From contig CH003412.1 in NCBI GenBank assembly GCA_000149265.1, forward strand, positions 722,837 to 786,836: a stretch of 64,000 bases of DNA. The letters are read 5' to 3'. Source of the stretch: Ciona savignyi (taxonomy: Eukaryota > Chordata > Ascidiacea > Phlebobranchia > Cionidae). The position numbers and the translations under genes are program-made. The notes beneath the pieces are model-generated. The model was not told the DNA's origin. It saw nothing but the letters and a program-made list of their open reading frames with translations, and ran no database searches. How positions within the stretch are numbered: the stretch's first letter is position 1; every line of letters starts with the position of its first letter. Of this stretch, positions 22,761 through 32,730 are shown piece by piece.

Positions 22761-24302
22761 CTAAATTCCACCCCATAAATTAAAAGTAACGTCTTCATAA
22801 CTTCTGAACATTGTCTTTGGATGGACATGGTTGAGTGGGAATTCTTTAAATTCTTTTTCTACAGCTTCATCGAAAAAATCTTTGTAATCATCTTCGAGGT
22901 GCTCGTGGATATCTGTCTCCTTGGTTCCAAGAGATTTCAGCGACGCCTGTTTTGCTATTTTCGGGCAGTAATGATGCTTAAGAGCCTTTAGCTCCCACAA
23001 CGAACTTTCAACAGCTTTACAAAAAGCTGGGTCAGGTTCATTTTCAATGTAAGGGTCAGATACAATTTCCTGGTCAGCGTGGGCTTTATCGGAGCAATGT
23101 ATCATGTGCCTAATGCTGGGATGGCGTCGTAGAAGATTCATGATCAAGCCCACCATTGTTTCAATGCAATGTGGAGGTGCTGCAATGCTGAGTCTTGAAA
23201 GTTTTTTAACAAATGCAGCGATCATGTATGCTGGGATGTAAGTTGAGGATAGGAACAAGTCTAACAGGTGAAAAAACCTTGCTTTGTACTTGGTTGAAAA
23301 TATTCTCGGATGAAGCATGGAGTAAAGGTTCTTGTAGAAGTCAGGGTAGTTAAGATTATGGTGATGCATTAGCACAAAGAGTCCGTGCAATGCTAGTAAA
23401 GCGAGACCACCTCCACGATTAAAAGTGTTAATAAGAAAATCGGCAAGTAATCTAGGCTGTGAAAAATTTGGCACTAAACCTGTGTGAAAAGTAACAAGAA
23501 CCCTTTTTACCTGTGAACCTGACAACGGCAGTTTTAGAAATTCGAGCCACATCTGGCCAAATCGTTTTCTCTGCTGAGATAATTGAAATGGTGCATCGGA
23601 TAGAAGTTTTAGTCGTTTTTCATCAGGAATTAGAAAACTTGTGCTTTCTAACACAAGGGATAAAGAATCAACATCAGTCTTTTCCTCTTTTGGCATTTCT
23701 GTTATTACAACTTCCAAAAAGTGCAGAAATCTATTTGTACTGTTAGAATCCCCTCCAAATGCTATTATACTTGGAATGTTTTTCATTACAAAATATCTGA
23801 CATCATCATACTTCAGCATGCATTGTTTGGATAAATTAACTAGTTCTTCAAAGTTTTCATTTTGAAAAATAAGAGTTTTAATTAGCTCTTTTAATTCTGT
23901 TTCTGCGAATATGAAGTTGTCTTTTGCTGATGACTCTGTGTTCATAAAATAGGTAAGATACTGAAGCATGATCACAGCTGCTTCCAGCGCATTTTTCCGT
24001 ACACACTGGTCTTCATGAGAAAGACAACTTAGCAAAGCGGTGAAGTAATCAGTCAACCTTTCCTTGGCCCAAATCTTGTACTTCTGCGCCATAGTTTCAT
24101 TCTGGAAATTTTTCTCTTGTATACATATATTACCAGATTCAAATAAGTTGATAAATATAGCTTGACAACCGGAAATAGCTTCCAATGCCAAAGCAGATTT
24201 TGATTCCACATTAATGTGATCGATAATCAAAACTAAATCATTTGAATTTTTCCTTTTTTCCAGCACACCTTGAACCAGGGTTTTAATATTTAGAGCTTTC
24301 AT
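22761..24302 (-). CDS. NOC4L: Nucleolar complex protein 4 homologue, complete in one exon
   Basis: 513 residues, against 516 in human. It is the partner of NOP14 in pre-40S ribosome assembly and carries the CBF/Noc domain in the C-terminal half. Diagnostic stretches are RKRFGQMWLEFLKLPL (about residues 245-260), the helical repeats with LLALHGLFVLMHHHNLNYPDFY (about 305-325), LHPRIFSTKYKARFFHLLDLF, LSRLSIAAPP and the terminal YEDVTFNLWGG. The N-terminal third is divergent and helical. The start MKALNIKTLVQGVLEKRK aligns in length with the family. The coding sequence has no intron, unlike in vertebrates. Acidic stretches near the end (EDDYKDFFDEAVEKE) are typical. Confidence 0.93.
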   Translation of the reverse strand: MKALNIKTLVQGVLEKRKNSNDLVLIIDHINVESKSALALEAISGCQAIFINLFESGNICIQEKNFQNETMAQKYKIWAKERLTDYFTALLSCLSHEDQCVRKNALEAAVIMLQYLTYFMNTESSAKDNFIFAETELKELIKTLIFQNENFEELVNLSKQCMLKYDDVRYFVMKNIPSIIAFGGDSNSTNRFLHFLEVVITEMPKEEKTDVDSLSLVLESTSFLIPDEKRLKLLSDAPFQLSQQRKRFGQMWLEFLKLPLSGSQVKRVLVTFHTGLVPNFSQPRLLADFLINTFNRGGGLALLALHGLFVLMHHHNLNYPDFYKNLYSMLHPRIFSTKYKARFFHLLDLFLSSTYIPAYMIAAFVKKLSRLSIAAPPHCIETMVGLIMNLLRRHPSIRHMIHCSDKAHADQEIVSDPYIENEPDPAFCKAVESSLWELKALKHHYCPKIAKQASLKSLGTKETDIHEHLEDDYKDFFDEAVEKEFKEFPLNHVHPKTMFRSYEDVTFNLWGGI

Positions 24303-24960
24303 TTTATTACATCTATTTTCTGTTGTCTACAAAAAAGTGCAAAAGTTTGTAAACAAGCGGCCAAGTGTATTGGACCCATCATTAGGATATTCATGTTTAA
24401 TCCACATAAATGGAAAAACTCATGGTGCATAATCAAATTAACTATCAGATTAATCATAAGATCACCTCGCGCCCACCGTCGGGTTAAACTGTTAAAGGAA
24501 CTATTACACTGTTTTGTATTTTATTGAGATGTTCCTTCAGTTTTACTACAGCCTATAAATCGAATAGATTAATGCGATCTCTGCTAAGCGTATTGCCCAA
24601 TGACATAATGGTTTAACCAACTGCTGGTTGATCCAACTATGTTTTTGCTAAAGGCAAATAAAACAAGTTATTCAGCTGTTCAATACTGGATAATACTGAT
24701 CAAAGAGAGAGATAAAATATAAAATAGAATCCACACAAAACAATATAAAAGAAAGCCTATTCATCACAGTCTAATGGTAAAACTTATCATACTGTGGTTA
24801 CAGTATACTAGTATATATCAGTCCCTCTATTTTGTACAGGTCCGCCAGGTCCAGCGCTAGGTTAGAGTTATTAGTGTTTGGGGCAGGGTTTAAATTAGTG
24901 TTTAGGGCAGGGCACTGAGTGAGGATCAGATTTAGGGTTCAGAGTTAGGGTTTCAAGTGT
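24303..24960. other. Spacer upstream of NOC4L
   Basis: It holds a minus-oriented SINE fragment ('cacctcgcgcccaccgtcgggtt', about 24466-24540). From about 24860 there is a diverged relative of the GGTGCCTCTAAATACTACAG MITE interior ('ttagtgtttggggcagggtt', repeated). The NOC4L promoter must lie here, but I see no recognisable motif. Confidence 0.45.
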
Positions 24961-24971
24961 GCACATAATGG

Positions 24972-25334
24972 CCACACTGCCTACACACTTCCCACACTAC
25001 CTACACACTGCCTACACACTGCCTACACACTGCCTACACACTGCCTACACACTGCCTACACACTGCCTACACACTGCCCACACACTGCCCACACACGGGT
25101 GCCTCTAAATACTACAGAACCGCTTGGACCGCTTAGATCACTTAGATTGCTATAGAAAGTAATTCTAACCCTGTCCCAAACACTAATCTCAACCCCAGAA
25201 CTAACTTTAACCCCAACCCTAACAATATTATTATGGCTTTTGTAATTACGAAGTATAGTAAGCGATCCAAGCGATTTAAGCGCTCCAAGCGGTCCTGTAG
25301 TATTTAGAGGTACCGCCCACACACTGCCAACACT
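24972..25334. repeat. 11-bp minisatellite (cctacacactg), split by a MITE
   Basis: About eleven tandem copies of cctacacactg run from 24972 to about 25096. The last two change to cccacacactg. The same cccacacactg sequence resumes right after the MITE at 25315-25334, so the transposon inserted into the array. Confidence 0.85.
25098..25314. mobile_element. MITE copy 2 (GGTGCCTCTAAATACTACAG family), complete
   Basis: A 217-bp element with imperfect inverted ends of about 55 bp: ggtgcctctaaatactacag at the left, ctgtagtatttagaggtacc at the right. Each end continues inward with aCCGCTTgga.cGCTTa.aTC.CTT steps of about 9 bp. The centre reads taaccccaaccctaac. There is no coding capacity. A stray end fragment (gggtatttagaggcacccc) lies at about 25336-25354. 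Confidence 0.8.
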
Positions 25335-25354
25335 GGGTATTTAGAGGCACCCCA

Positions 25355-26996
25355 TTCTGATTACACTTGTAGACAATTAGACATAAATTCACTTCACCTC
25401 TTAAACAATCAATTCAGTCCTAATATAAACAAAAAAACGCAATTTTCCACATCACTAAGCCTTCAAATCACACAATATGTTATTTCGACTCATAGGGACA
25501 TAAGGGTGGGTACACATGAACCCTATTGACCCTTTTTTAAACTATTAATTAACTGAATGTTTACTGTATTCTGTATATTTGTTTAAATGTTGATATTAAA
25601 AAATAGACATCCGTACATATGCATTCTAATTTTACAAAAAATGTATTAAATTAAAATATGCTACGTGCTTTATCGATTTTGATTGACCAAAGGGTAGGAA
25701 AAATAAGAATTAACCTTACTTTCATTTCTGAACAATTTTTTCCATGTGCTGTAAAATCCCCTAGACCGAGCAAAATTTAACACAAACATCTTCTAATATA
25801 ATATCAACATCTATTTTTTGTCAAACATGTGTTCCGTTGTATGTGTTAAAAAAACCAAAATATTTTAAAACTCAAAACATCTACAATTATATATTTAAGG
25901 TAAATCGTTCGAAATACGACTATTGTTTACGAAATTTAATTACATCGCAAATTTAAAGGTATTCTAATTATTGCATTTGGTCGAAATAAATCATTCTTTG
26001 ACGATTTTGTTTGTTTGTGTATTAAAATTATCGTAAAATGTCTGTTTGTACTTGAAATAAATTGAAAAGGCGATATTTTACAATGTGACATTTTGCTATG
26101 AAAATGCTGAATCAGCAAATTAGAATGACTGGCTGCATATTGTTTATCGAAGGGACCAAAGGTAATGTTTGTCAAGCGATCGTTCGTGTTGTTTTCGCAC
26201 CATACAGCCTAACAGCAAGTATGCGAGATGTTATTTATCATGGTCAAAGTTTATTAATTTATTTGGTCTGCTGAATTTTAGCTTTTAAGTTAATACAATA
26301 TAAATAGAGAATTAGAATTAAAGTATTAATTTCCCCAACAATCGTAATCATGGTAATTTTTCCTGGTCATGGTGAAAGTATAAAAAAACTGATAAGTCAT
26401 CATGACTTTTGATAATTTCTCACTACTTCCTTTCTGTTTTTTTTTAATAAAACAAAGAAACATAACTTAGCTGACTGCATTCCTTATTAGGTATCTATAG
26501 TTATCCAATTAGGCCTATGTAACTTATGATAATAATGCAGTTTGTCTATGTGGTTAGACTTTTGATTGCATTTAGTGAAGCTTTAAGGTTAATTTTTTTT
26601 TACTGCTTTTCGGTGTTAATGTTAGATCTAATTATTATTGCGTTTTAGTTATATTTAGTAGTAAATGTATGTTTTTTAAAATAAATAACAATTTTTGCTT
26701 GTAATAATTCTTATTTTTAGATCATTAGTTATTTAATATAAATAAGTGAGATCGTCAAGTCAGCTAAAATAAAATGCTTTAAGTATTGTGTGGAGTGAAA
26801 ATTGTTCACCTTCCTATTAAGTGAAAACTGTACAATAGTTCCAGCATGCAACCAAAAAGGAGAAATTTTTGTATTCTATTTCTATGTTATTGGATTAAAA
26901 ATCGGTAACATGTAACGGAATATATTGTCATTATATTTTCCCATTATTTTCAGCCCAAGAACTTTTTGTATTAAAAGTTTTTCTTTGATTTAAAAA
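25355..26996. other. Spacer / 5' region of the ALDH3 gene
   Basis: Very AT-rich with no supported exon. The acceptor-like ttattttcag ending at 26953 lies 43 bp before the ALDH3 start codon. It could be the end of a 5' UTR intron or a spliced-leader acceptor, as many tunicate mRNAs are trans-spliced. Confidence 0.4.
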
Positions 26997-28484
26997 ATGA
27001 CTAAAAATTATGTTGGTGTTATCAATGGTGCTCGTGAAGCTTTTGCGACAGGGAAAACAAAAGATGTAAAATTTCGAAGACATCAATTGGAAATGCTGTA
27101 CAAGTGTGTCAGGGATAATGAAGCTCGGTGGTGTGGTGCCCTAAAAAAAGATCTAAACAAATGTGAAACTGAAGCTGTAACGGCCGAGATTATAATGGTG
27201 AACAACGAAATTATCAACGCGTTAGAAAATCTTGATACTTGGGTGAAAAATGAAGCAAAAGGAAGAGATCTTCTTAATGCGACCTCTAGTGTCTATGTAA
27301 GGAAGGAGCCCTTTGGAACCTGTCTTATTATGTCTGCATGGAACTACCCTTTTGGGCTGATGCTTTCTCCTGTAATAGGTGCTATAGCGGCAGGGAATTG
27401 TGTGGTTATTAAACCAAGTGAAGCAGCTACCCATACTGCTAGTTTATTCCAAGAGCTCCTTCCACAATATATTGACAGCACTTGCTACCCAGTAATTGTG
27501 CTAGATGCCAAAGATTCTGCAGACCTGGTCAAGAACAATCGATTTGACTTCATTTTTTTCACCGGCGGCACTGCAATTGGCCGACATGTGATGAAAGCTG
27601 CAGCTGAATACTTGACTCCTGTTGTGCTTGAATTAGGGGGTAAAAACCCCTGCATCATTGATGAATCGTGCGATCTGAGATCAGCGGCACGGCGTATTTG
27701 TTGGGGTAGATTTCTCAATGCTGGACAGATCTGTATCGCGCCGGAGTATATCCTATGCAAAGCTAGCATTCGTGATAAATTTGTTGAGGAATTCAAACGC
27801 ACAGTGCAAGAGTTCTTTGGATCAGATCCTAAGCAGTCCCCGGATTATGGAAGGATAATCAATGAGAGGCAAGTGAATCGTCTCAAAAAAATCATCGATT
27901 CTGGAACTGGGAAAATCGTTCTAGGTGGGGAAGTGGATGTAAAGACAAAGTATGTTGCTCCAACTGTTGTGGTGGATGTGCCTCTTGATTCAGCCTACAT
28001 GCAAGAAGAAATGTTTGGTCCAATTTTAATGGTTATTACTATCAAAGACATAGATGAGGCCATTTCTGTAATTAATCAAAGGGAAAAGCCACTGGCATTG
28101 TATATCTTTGCTAAGGATAAGAAACTTGTCAACAAGGTCTTGTCAAAGACATCTAGTGGAGGGGTCACAGTTAACGACGTAGTGATGCATTATGTTCCAC
28201 ATTCTCTTCCGTTTGGTGGTATAGGGCACAGTGGTATGGGTGCTTATCACGGAAAGCACACCTTTGACACGTTCTCCCACAATAGAAGCTGCTTAATTGA
28301 TGGAAATCCGGAATTCATTAATTCCCTGCGCTATCCACCACATTCACAGAAAAAGCTCTCACTCATTAAAGCAGTCATGATGAAAAATCTTAAACCAAAA
28401 GGAATCACTGCTTTTATCAAGTCCATGTTTATGTTAGCTCTGGTTGGTGTGGCAATTGCTTACATAGCGAGTAATGTTGTATGA
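26997..28484 (+). CDS. ALDH3A2: Fatty aldehyde dehydrogenase, class 3, membrane-anchored, single exon
   Basis: 495 residues (human ALDH3A2 has 485). NAD-dependent oxidation of long-chain aldehydes at the ER or peroxisome membrane. WNYP at about 115-118 carries the oxyanion Asn116. IKPSE (138-142) and FTGGTAIG (188-195) line the cofactor site. LELGGKNP (211-218) has the general base Glu212, and NAGQICIAPEY (241-251) the nucleophile Cys246. EEMFGPI and LPFGGIGHSGMGAYHGKHTF follow in their usual places. A hydrophobic tail from about 473 to the end (MFMLALVGVAIAYIASNVV) matches the C-terminal anchor of the A2 type rather than the soluble A1. The coding region is intronless, whereas vertebrate ALDH3 genes have many exons. 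The A2 label rests on the anchor; orthology is not proven. Confidence 0.92.
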   Translation: MTKNYVGVINGAREAFATGKTKDVKFRRHQLEMLYKCVRDNEARWCGALKKDLNKCETEAVTAEIIMVNNEIINALENLDTWVKNEAKGRDLLNATSSVYVRKEPFGTCLIMSAWNYPFGLMLSPVIGAIAAGNCVVIKPSEAATHTASLFQELLPQYIDSTCYPVIVLDAKDSADLVKNNRFDFIFFTGGTAIGRHVMKAAAEYLTPVVLELGGKNPCIIDESCDLRSAARRICWGRFLNAGQICIAPEYILCKASIRDKFVEEFKRTVQEFFGSDPKQSPDYGRIINERQVNRLKKIIDSGTGKIVLGGEVDVKTKYVAPTVVVDVPLDSAYMQEEMFGPILMVITIKDIDEAISVINQREKPLALYIFAKDKKLVNKVLSKTSSGGVTVNDVVMHYVPHSLPFGGIGHSGMGAYHGKHTFDTFSHNRSCLIDGNPEFINSLRYPPHSQKKLSLIKAVMMKNLKPKGITAFIKSMFMLALVGVAIAYIASNVV

Positions 28485-29895
28485 TTTTATATAAAGTTCA
28501 TGAATGTTTTAGATTCTCCAACTTAAATCATTTTTAGGGTTAAGGTAATTTAAAAGAAAACTACCTTTATTATGATCTGTTTAATTACTTTTTAAATTGA
28601 TAGTTGTTACCAGTACCGGTTAATATGACATAAATATTTAACATTGTTACTGTACATTTCAAAATTTCATGTAACTAAAAACCAGTGCCAATATATAAAA
28701 ATGTAATTGTGAGTGTTCAATTTATGACATATAAATTTAAATTAACCTTTTAGCTGAGTTCGCAGTAGTTTTAGATTTTATTATTACAACCCAATTCATG
28801 CTTTCCACTGTGCAAAATCCAACAATTTTTTCATTAAAGAGTGCTGACTTTCATTACTACTGTACGATACTAAACACCCGTATTAGTATACACCATCAGA
28901 ATGTACAAAATATTTAGTATTTGGTAATGAAAAAGGTTTATTAACACTATTTAATTTTGTAATTCAATTTAAAGAAGATAATTTTGTATATATTTTATTT
29001 TGTAACCTTTGCCAAGGTATATATAATACTTACTATTGAATGACCATACAAAAAGTTAAAATACATTTTAATTATTGATTTCAGTTTGCCAGTATCTAAA
29101 AAATATAAAGTAATATTGTGCAAAGACCAAAGACCCTTTAAAAGATAAATATTATAATTCTATACTATGTATTTTTCTCACATTGTCCTATGTAATTTCA
29201 TTTTAAACTTCAAGTATTGATGAACTAGTTCTTTTACAATTTTTCCCATTCATTCTGTAAAAATATGTATAGTTTTGTGAAATCCCGTAAATATAATTTA
29301 CAGATCATTTACTTGTATGCTATCTGCTATGCAATATGGTACCTTATAATAAACAGCCAAAAACTATAATATAAGATTGTTTATTTCAAACTTTAAATGA
29401 TTAGCCTGATCTAATGTTACTTGATTTGTAATTTAATTTTAATTCAGGTTTAAAGCAATGTAGAATATTACTTAATAAGTGTTGCAAATCTGTTTGAATT
29501 GAATATTTTCTTCGTCGATAACTTTCAGTTTGGGATAAAAAACAAACACAGTATACAATATTCTGATTGGGTTTGGATACAGGTAAAAGCAACTTGATGA
29601 TAGTACAATTCAATTAATTGGTTTATATCTATCATAACATTTGTATAAATATAGAATACTATACCGTATATATGTATATACTGGTATATGAATACGTTTA
29701 TACATAGACAAATAATTTTTAGTAGCAAGAATCGTTAGATTCCCCCTTATTCATTTTGTTTCCATCTAAATGTTATCCAACTAAACATCGTATTCTAGTT
29801 CAATCCTTCTTGGGATTACAATTTTATTTATTTTAATACGCAGTACTTAGTAGCCAGTATGTAATCTTATAATAAACAACTGAAAAAATACTTCT
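28485..29895. other. 3' flank of ALDH3 and spacer before TRAPPC2L
   Basis: Extremely AT-rich. AATAAA-type signals occur, for example at about 29348 (ataataaacagcc), but the true poly(A) site cannot be fixed by eye. No exon seen. Confidence 0.4.
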
Positions 29896-29912
29896 CAGAC
29901 TTGCACTCTAAA

Positions 29913-31504
29913 ATGGCCGTCTGCATTGCTGTGATTGCCAAGGAGAACTACCCGTTGTACATCCGATGTGCGTCCAATGTGGAAGACGAACTGAAGTTCC
30001 ACTTCACGGTGCATACGTCACTGGATGTGGTTGAGGAAAAGATAGCAGGGACAGGAAAATCAACTTCAACAGGAGCTCCTGATATGAGGGAGTTCTACCT
30101 CGGACAACTCTACCCATCTGAAGACTACCGCATATATGGGTATGTCACAAATACAAAGGTGAATAGTTTTGCTTGTTTGTTATACTCAGCAAGTTTTTAA
30201 GCAAAAGGGTTCTAGGATCGAAACTAGTTTCAAGTGAAACTACATCATGGTTGTGTCCTTTGGCTTGAATTCAGTGGAAAAATATGTTGTATTAAAGAAT
30301 CATCTAAATCAGCGGTTCCCAAACTGGGCACCGCGGCGCCCTGGGGAGCCGCGAGACTTTGCCAGGGGCGCCGCGAAACCTTGCGGAAGTTGCTGCATTT
30401 ATTATATTGTTTTCTCACAAAAAAAATTACAGTACATGTGTTAATTGGAGATGTATAAGCCTGTTGTGCAACCTCACACAGTAGGCTATTCGTTTTACTT
30501 GTTAAAAATCCATTGTTCGGTGTTAACTGCCACTATTTGCTGACTAACGTTGCATTGTTTTCGAATAATGTTTTGTCAAATATCTGCTTTGCATTGATTG
30601 ACTGTTCGTCACTTCAGTAAATAGTTTTGAAGAATTTAAATGGTTATTAAAGTGCGTACTAGTCTGGATATACATTATACAATACTTGCAGTTTGAAAAT
30701 TTTGCGCTTTATGAGGGAGCCGCAAGGTTTAATAAGTTTACAAAAGGCGCCGCCAACAAAAAAAAGTTTGGGAACCGCTGATCTAAATCATATACAATAT
30801 AATGCAATATTCCTAGTAAACTAATGGTGGGTATGACATAATCTGACGTTTGATTGATTGATAATAATCCCATTGGGTTTTCCCATTCACGTTATTACAT
30901 AAATATCCTTGCCCATTTCATTCCACACTGTTAATGGTTTAAGCAACAACCGAAACGTCTGCGAAACCATGCAGTTTCGAGCTATTTTGTTTTCGACTCT
31001 TGTATCTTCCTATGCTTAGTGTTCCAAATGCTACCCTTATGTTACAACTTTACATTATACTACTATATACTGGTACTGTGAATTAAAAAATATTTTTCGA
31101 ATTACTTAATTTTTTTATGATTTTTAAATCTTTTTCATAGCTAAATAGCTTTAATGGTATAAATGGTAAGTGTTACTGTGTACATGCTTTTTAATATTGA
31201 AGATATACAGGCACAAGTTATACATTATCAATCCTCAGTACAATAAAACTGCAAGAGACATAAGCTACCAAATCCCACCCAATATCCAAATTTCTAGGTT
31301 AAATTCGTGATGGTAGTAGAGGCGTCTTGCACCCACATACGTGATAACGACGTTCGAAGCATGTTTCGACGGCTCCACAACGCTTATACCGCCGTTGTTT
31401 GCAACCCCTTTTACACTCTCGGCTCCAATATCACCTCAAAATCATTCGAAAAAGTTGTAGAGAATATGGTCGTCGACGAACAAAGAAGGGAACTTTTCAC
31501 TTAA
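29913..31504 (+). CDS. TRAPPC2L: TRAPP complex subunit 2-like, 2 exons, complete
   Basis: A longin-fold adaptor of the TRAPP tethering complexes acting in ER-Golgi traffic. Exons are 29913-30158 (82 codons) and 31298-31504, giving 150 residues. The start [18 protein letters not shown] is almost identical to human, as are [37 protein letters not shown] and, in exon 2, [27 protein letters not shown]. An insertion around [12 protein letters not shown] (residues about 47-58) explains most of the extra length over the 140-residue human protein. The ATG lies only 14 bp after an acceptor-like cttctcag (ending 29898), which suits a trans-spliced leader or a tiny 5' exon. The intron carries an hAT-type MITE. 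Confidence 0.95.
30302..30788. mobile_element. hAT-type non-autonomous element with 8-bp target duplication
   Basis: The element proper is 30310-30780. Its ends cagcggttcccaaact and agtttgggaaccgctg are perfect 16-bp inverted repeats. The flanks atctaaat (30302-30309 and 30781-30788) are an exact 8-bp duplication. End sequence and duplication length are those of Charlie-like hAT MITEs. The left third is GC-rich (gcaccgcggcgccctgggga). It lies within the TRAPPC2L intron, away from the splice sites. Confidence 0.92.
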
Positions 31505-31828
31505 AAATTTTGAATCTAAAGATTCAAGTTATGGTTATGTCACCACATGGGTGTACTTTGTATGATAATATTGAAATGGCATACATGTTTCCCCAACAAT
31601 GGTAGAAATTCAGGTAGTTAGTGTCTGAATTCCCAAGTTCATTTGACTTTACTGGAAACTGACTGTATACTGAATCCAAAAACTTGTAAATTGTAAAAGA
31701 TCCAAGTTATGATCAAGTCAGCAAGTATGCATACCTTATATTCTTATCTGAAGATATTGAAATGACATTTCATGTTGCACAACGAAGAGTTATTTTTTAA
31801 AAGACACATAAAAACAATTACCATATTA

Positions 31829-32251
31829 GTTTATACCAGTGCTCGCAACTTTTTTTCACTCAAGGCACATTCAAAAATTGACTAAATTTAATGGCACATT
31901 GTGTCAAAAATAAAGTAATACAGTATTACTTATTTAATTTAATAATTGTGCATGTTTAATGAACCCGATCACTGAATATTTGGCTCAATTAATCTTTAAA
32001 AGAGCAAATTTTTATCAAGTTCATTTAAGCATGACGAAAACTTTTAAATATTACATAACAAAAATATATTTTTATTATAAATATACCATAGGCGGTCTTC
32101 TAACAAGCTTTATACATTTGATATTATTTTAACAAAGTGTCTGATAGCTGCAATATTCAAACTTGCAAAAACTATGTTTAAAAGGTATTATTTTCATGCG
32201 GCACACCTAGTATTGTCTTGTGACACATGATTGCAGAGCACTGGTTCATAT
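31829..32251. mobile_element. hAT-like MITE, older copy
   Basis: The body at 31837-32243 begins cagtgctcgcaac and ends attgcagagcactg. The ends pair imperfectly (CAGTGCTC, then GCAAC/TGCAAT). The flanks gtttatac and gttcatat match at six of eight positions, as expected of an aged 8-bp duplication. Both ends carry ggcaca(t/c)-type sequence. It lies between the 3' ends of TRAPPC2L and the receptor gene. Confidence 0.7.
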
Positions 32252-32730
32252 CAATTTCTCTAGCTGTTTTTTTTCAGTATCTAATTCTATAGAAATAACC
32301 AGTTAAATATTTACTAGAACACTGCTGATTGCCATAAAATTATTATCTAGTCCTTTAGCTGCCAATAATAAAAACCTTCCTTCTAAACAATTTTATTGGT
32401 TATTATATTCAAGAATCCATTAGAAATCCACTTCATAATATATAAAATTTTAATGAACATTCATTTATTGTTTGAAATGATTGTAAGAAGCCAACTTCTA
32501 TGCTCATGTAAGATTTGTTGGTATTTTGATATTTGTGCAATCCTGTAATAAATATTAAACTTCTAACATTGACATATTTATTAATGATGGAACCTTATAA
32601 CAAGTAGGGTTTGTTCGCAATAAATGGCCTGACCAGTTGCGTTTATAATGATATATTAAACTTAAATTACCTTAATGAAGGAGAAAACATTTAAAACTTT
32701 GACCTTACAATAGCAGTTTTTAATTCTAGT

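Noticed and set aside
24972..25096. CRISPR-like array (regular short repeats)
   Set aside because: Units of 11 bp follow one another without spacers. It is a minisatellite in an animal genome.
25098..25314. Interstitial telomere sequence because of GGGTTAG-like motifs
   Set aside because: The motifs are degenerate and lie inside a MITE that recurs elsewhere with the same core.
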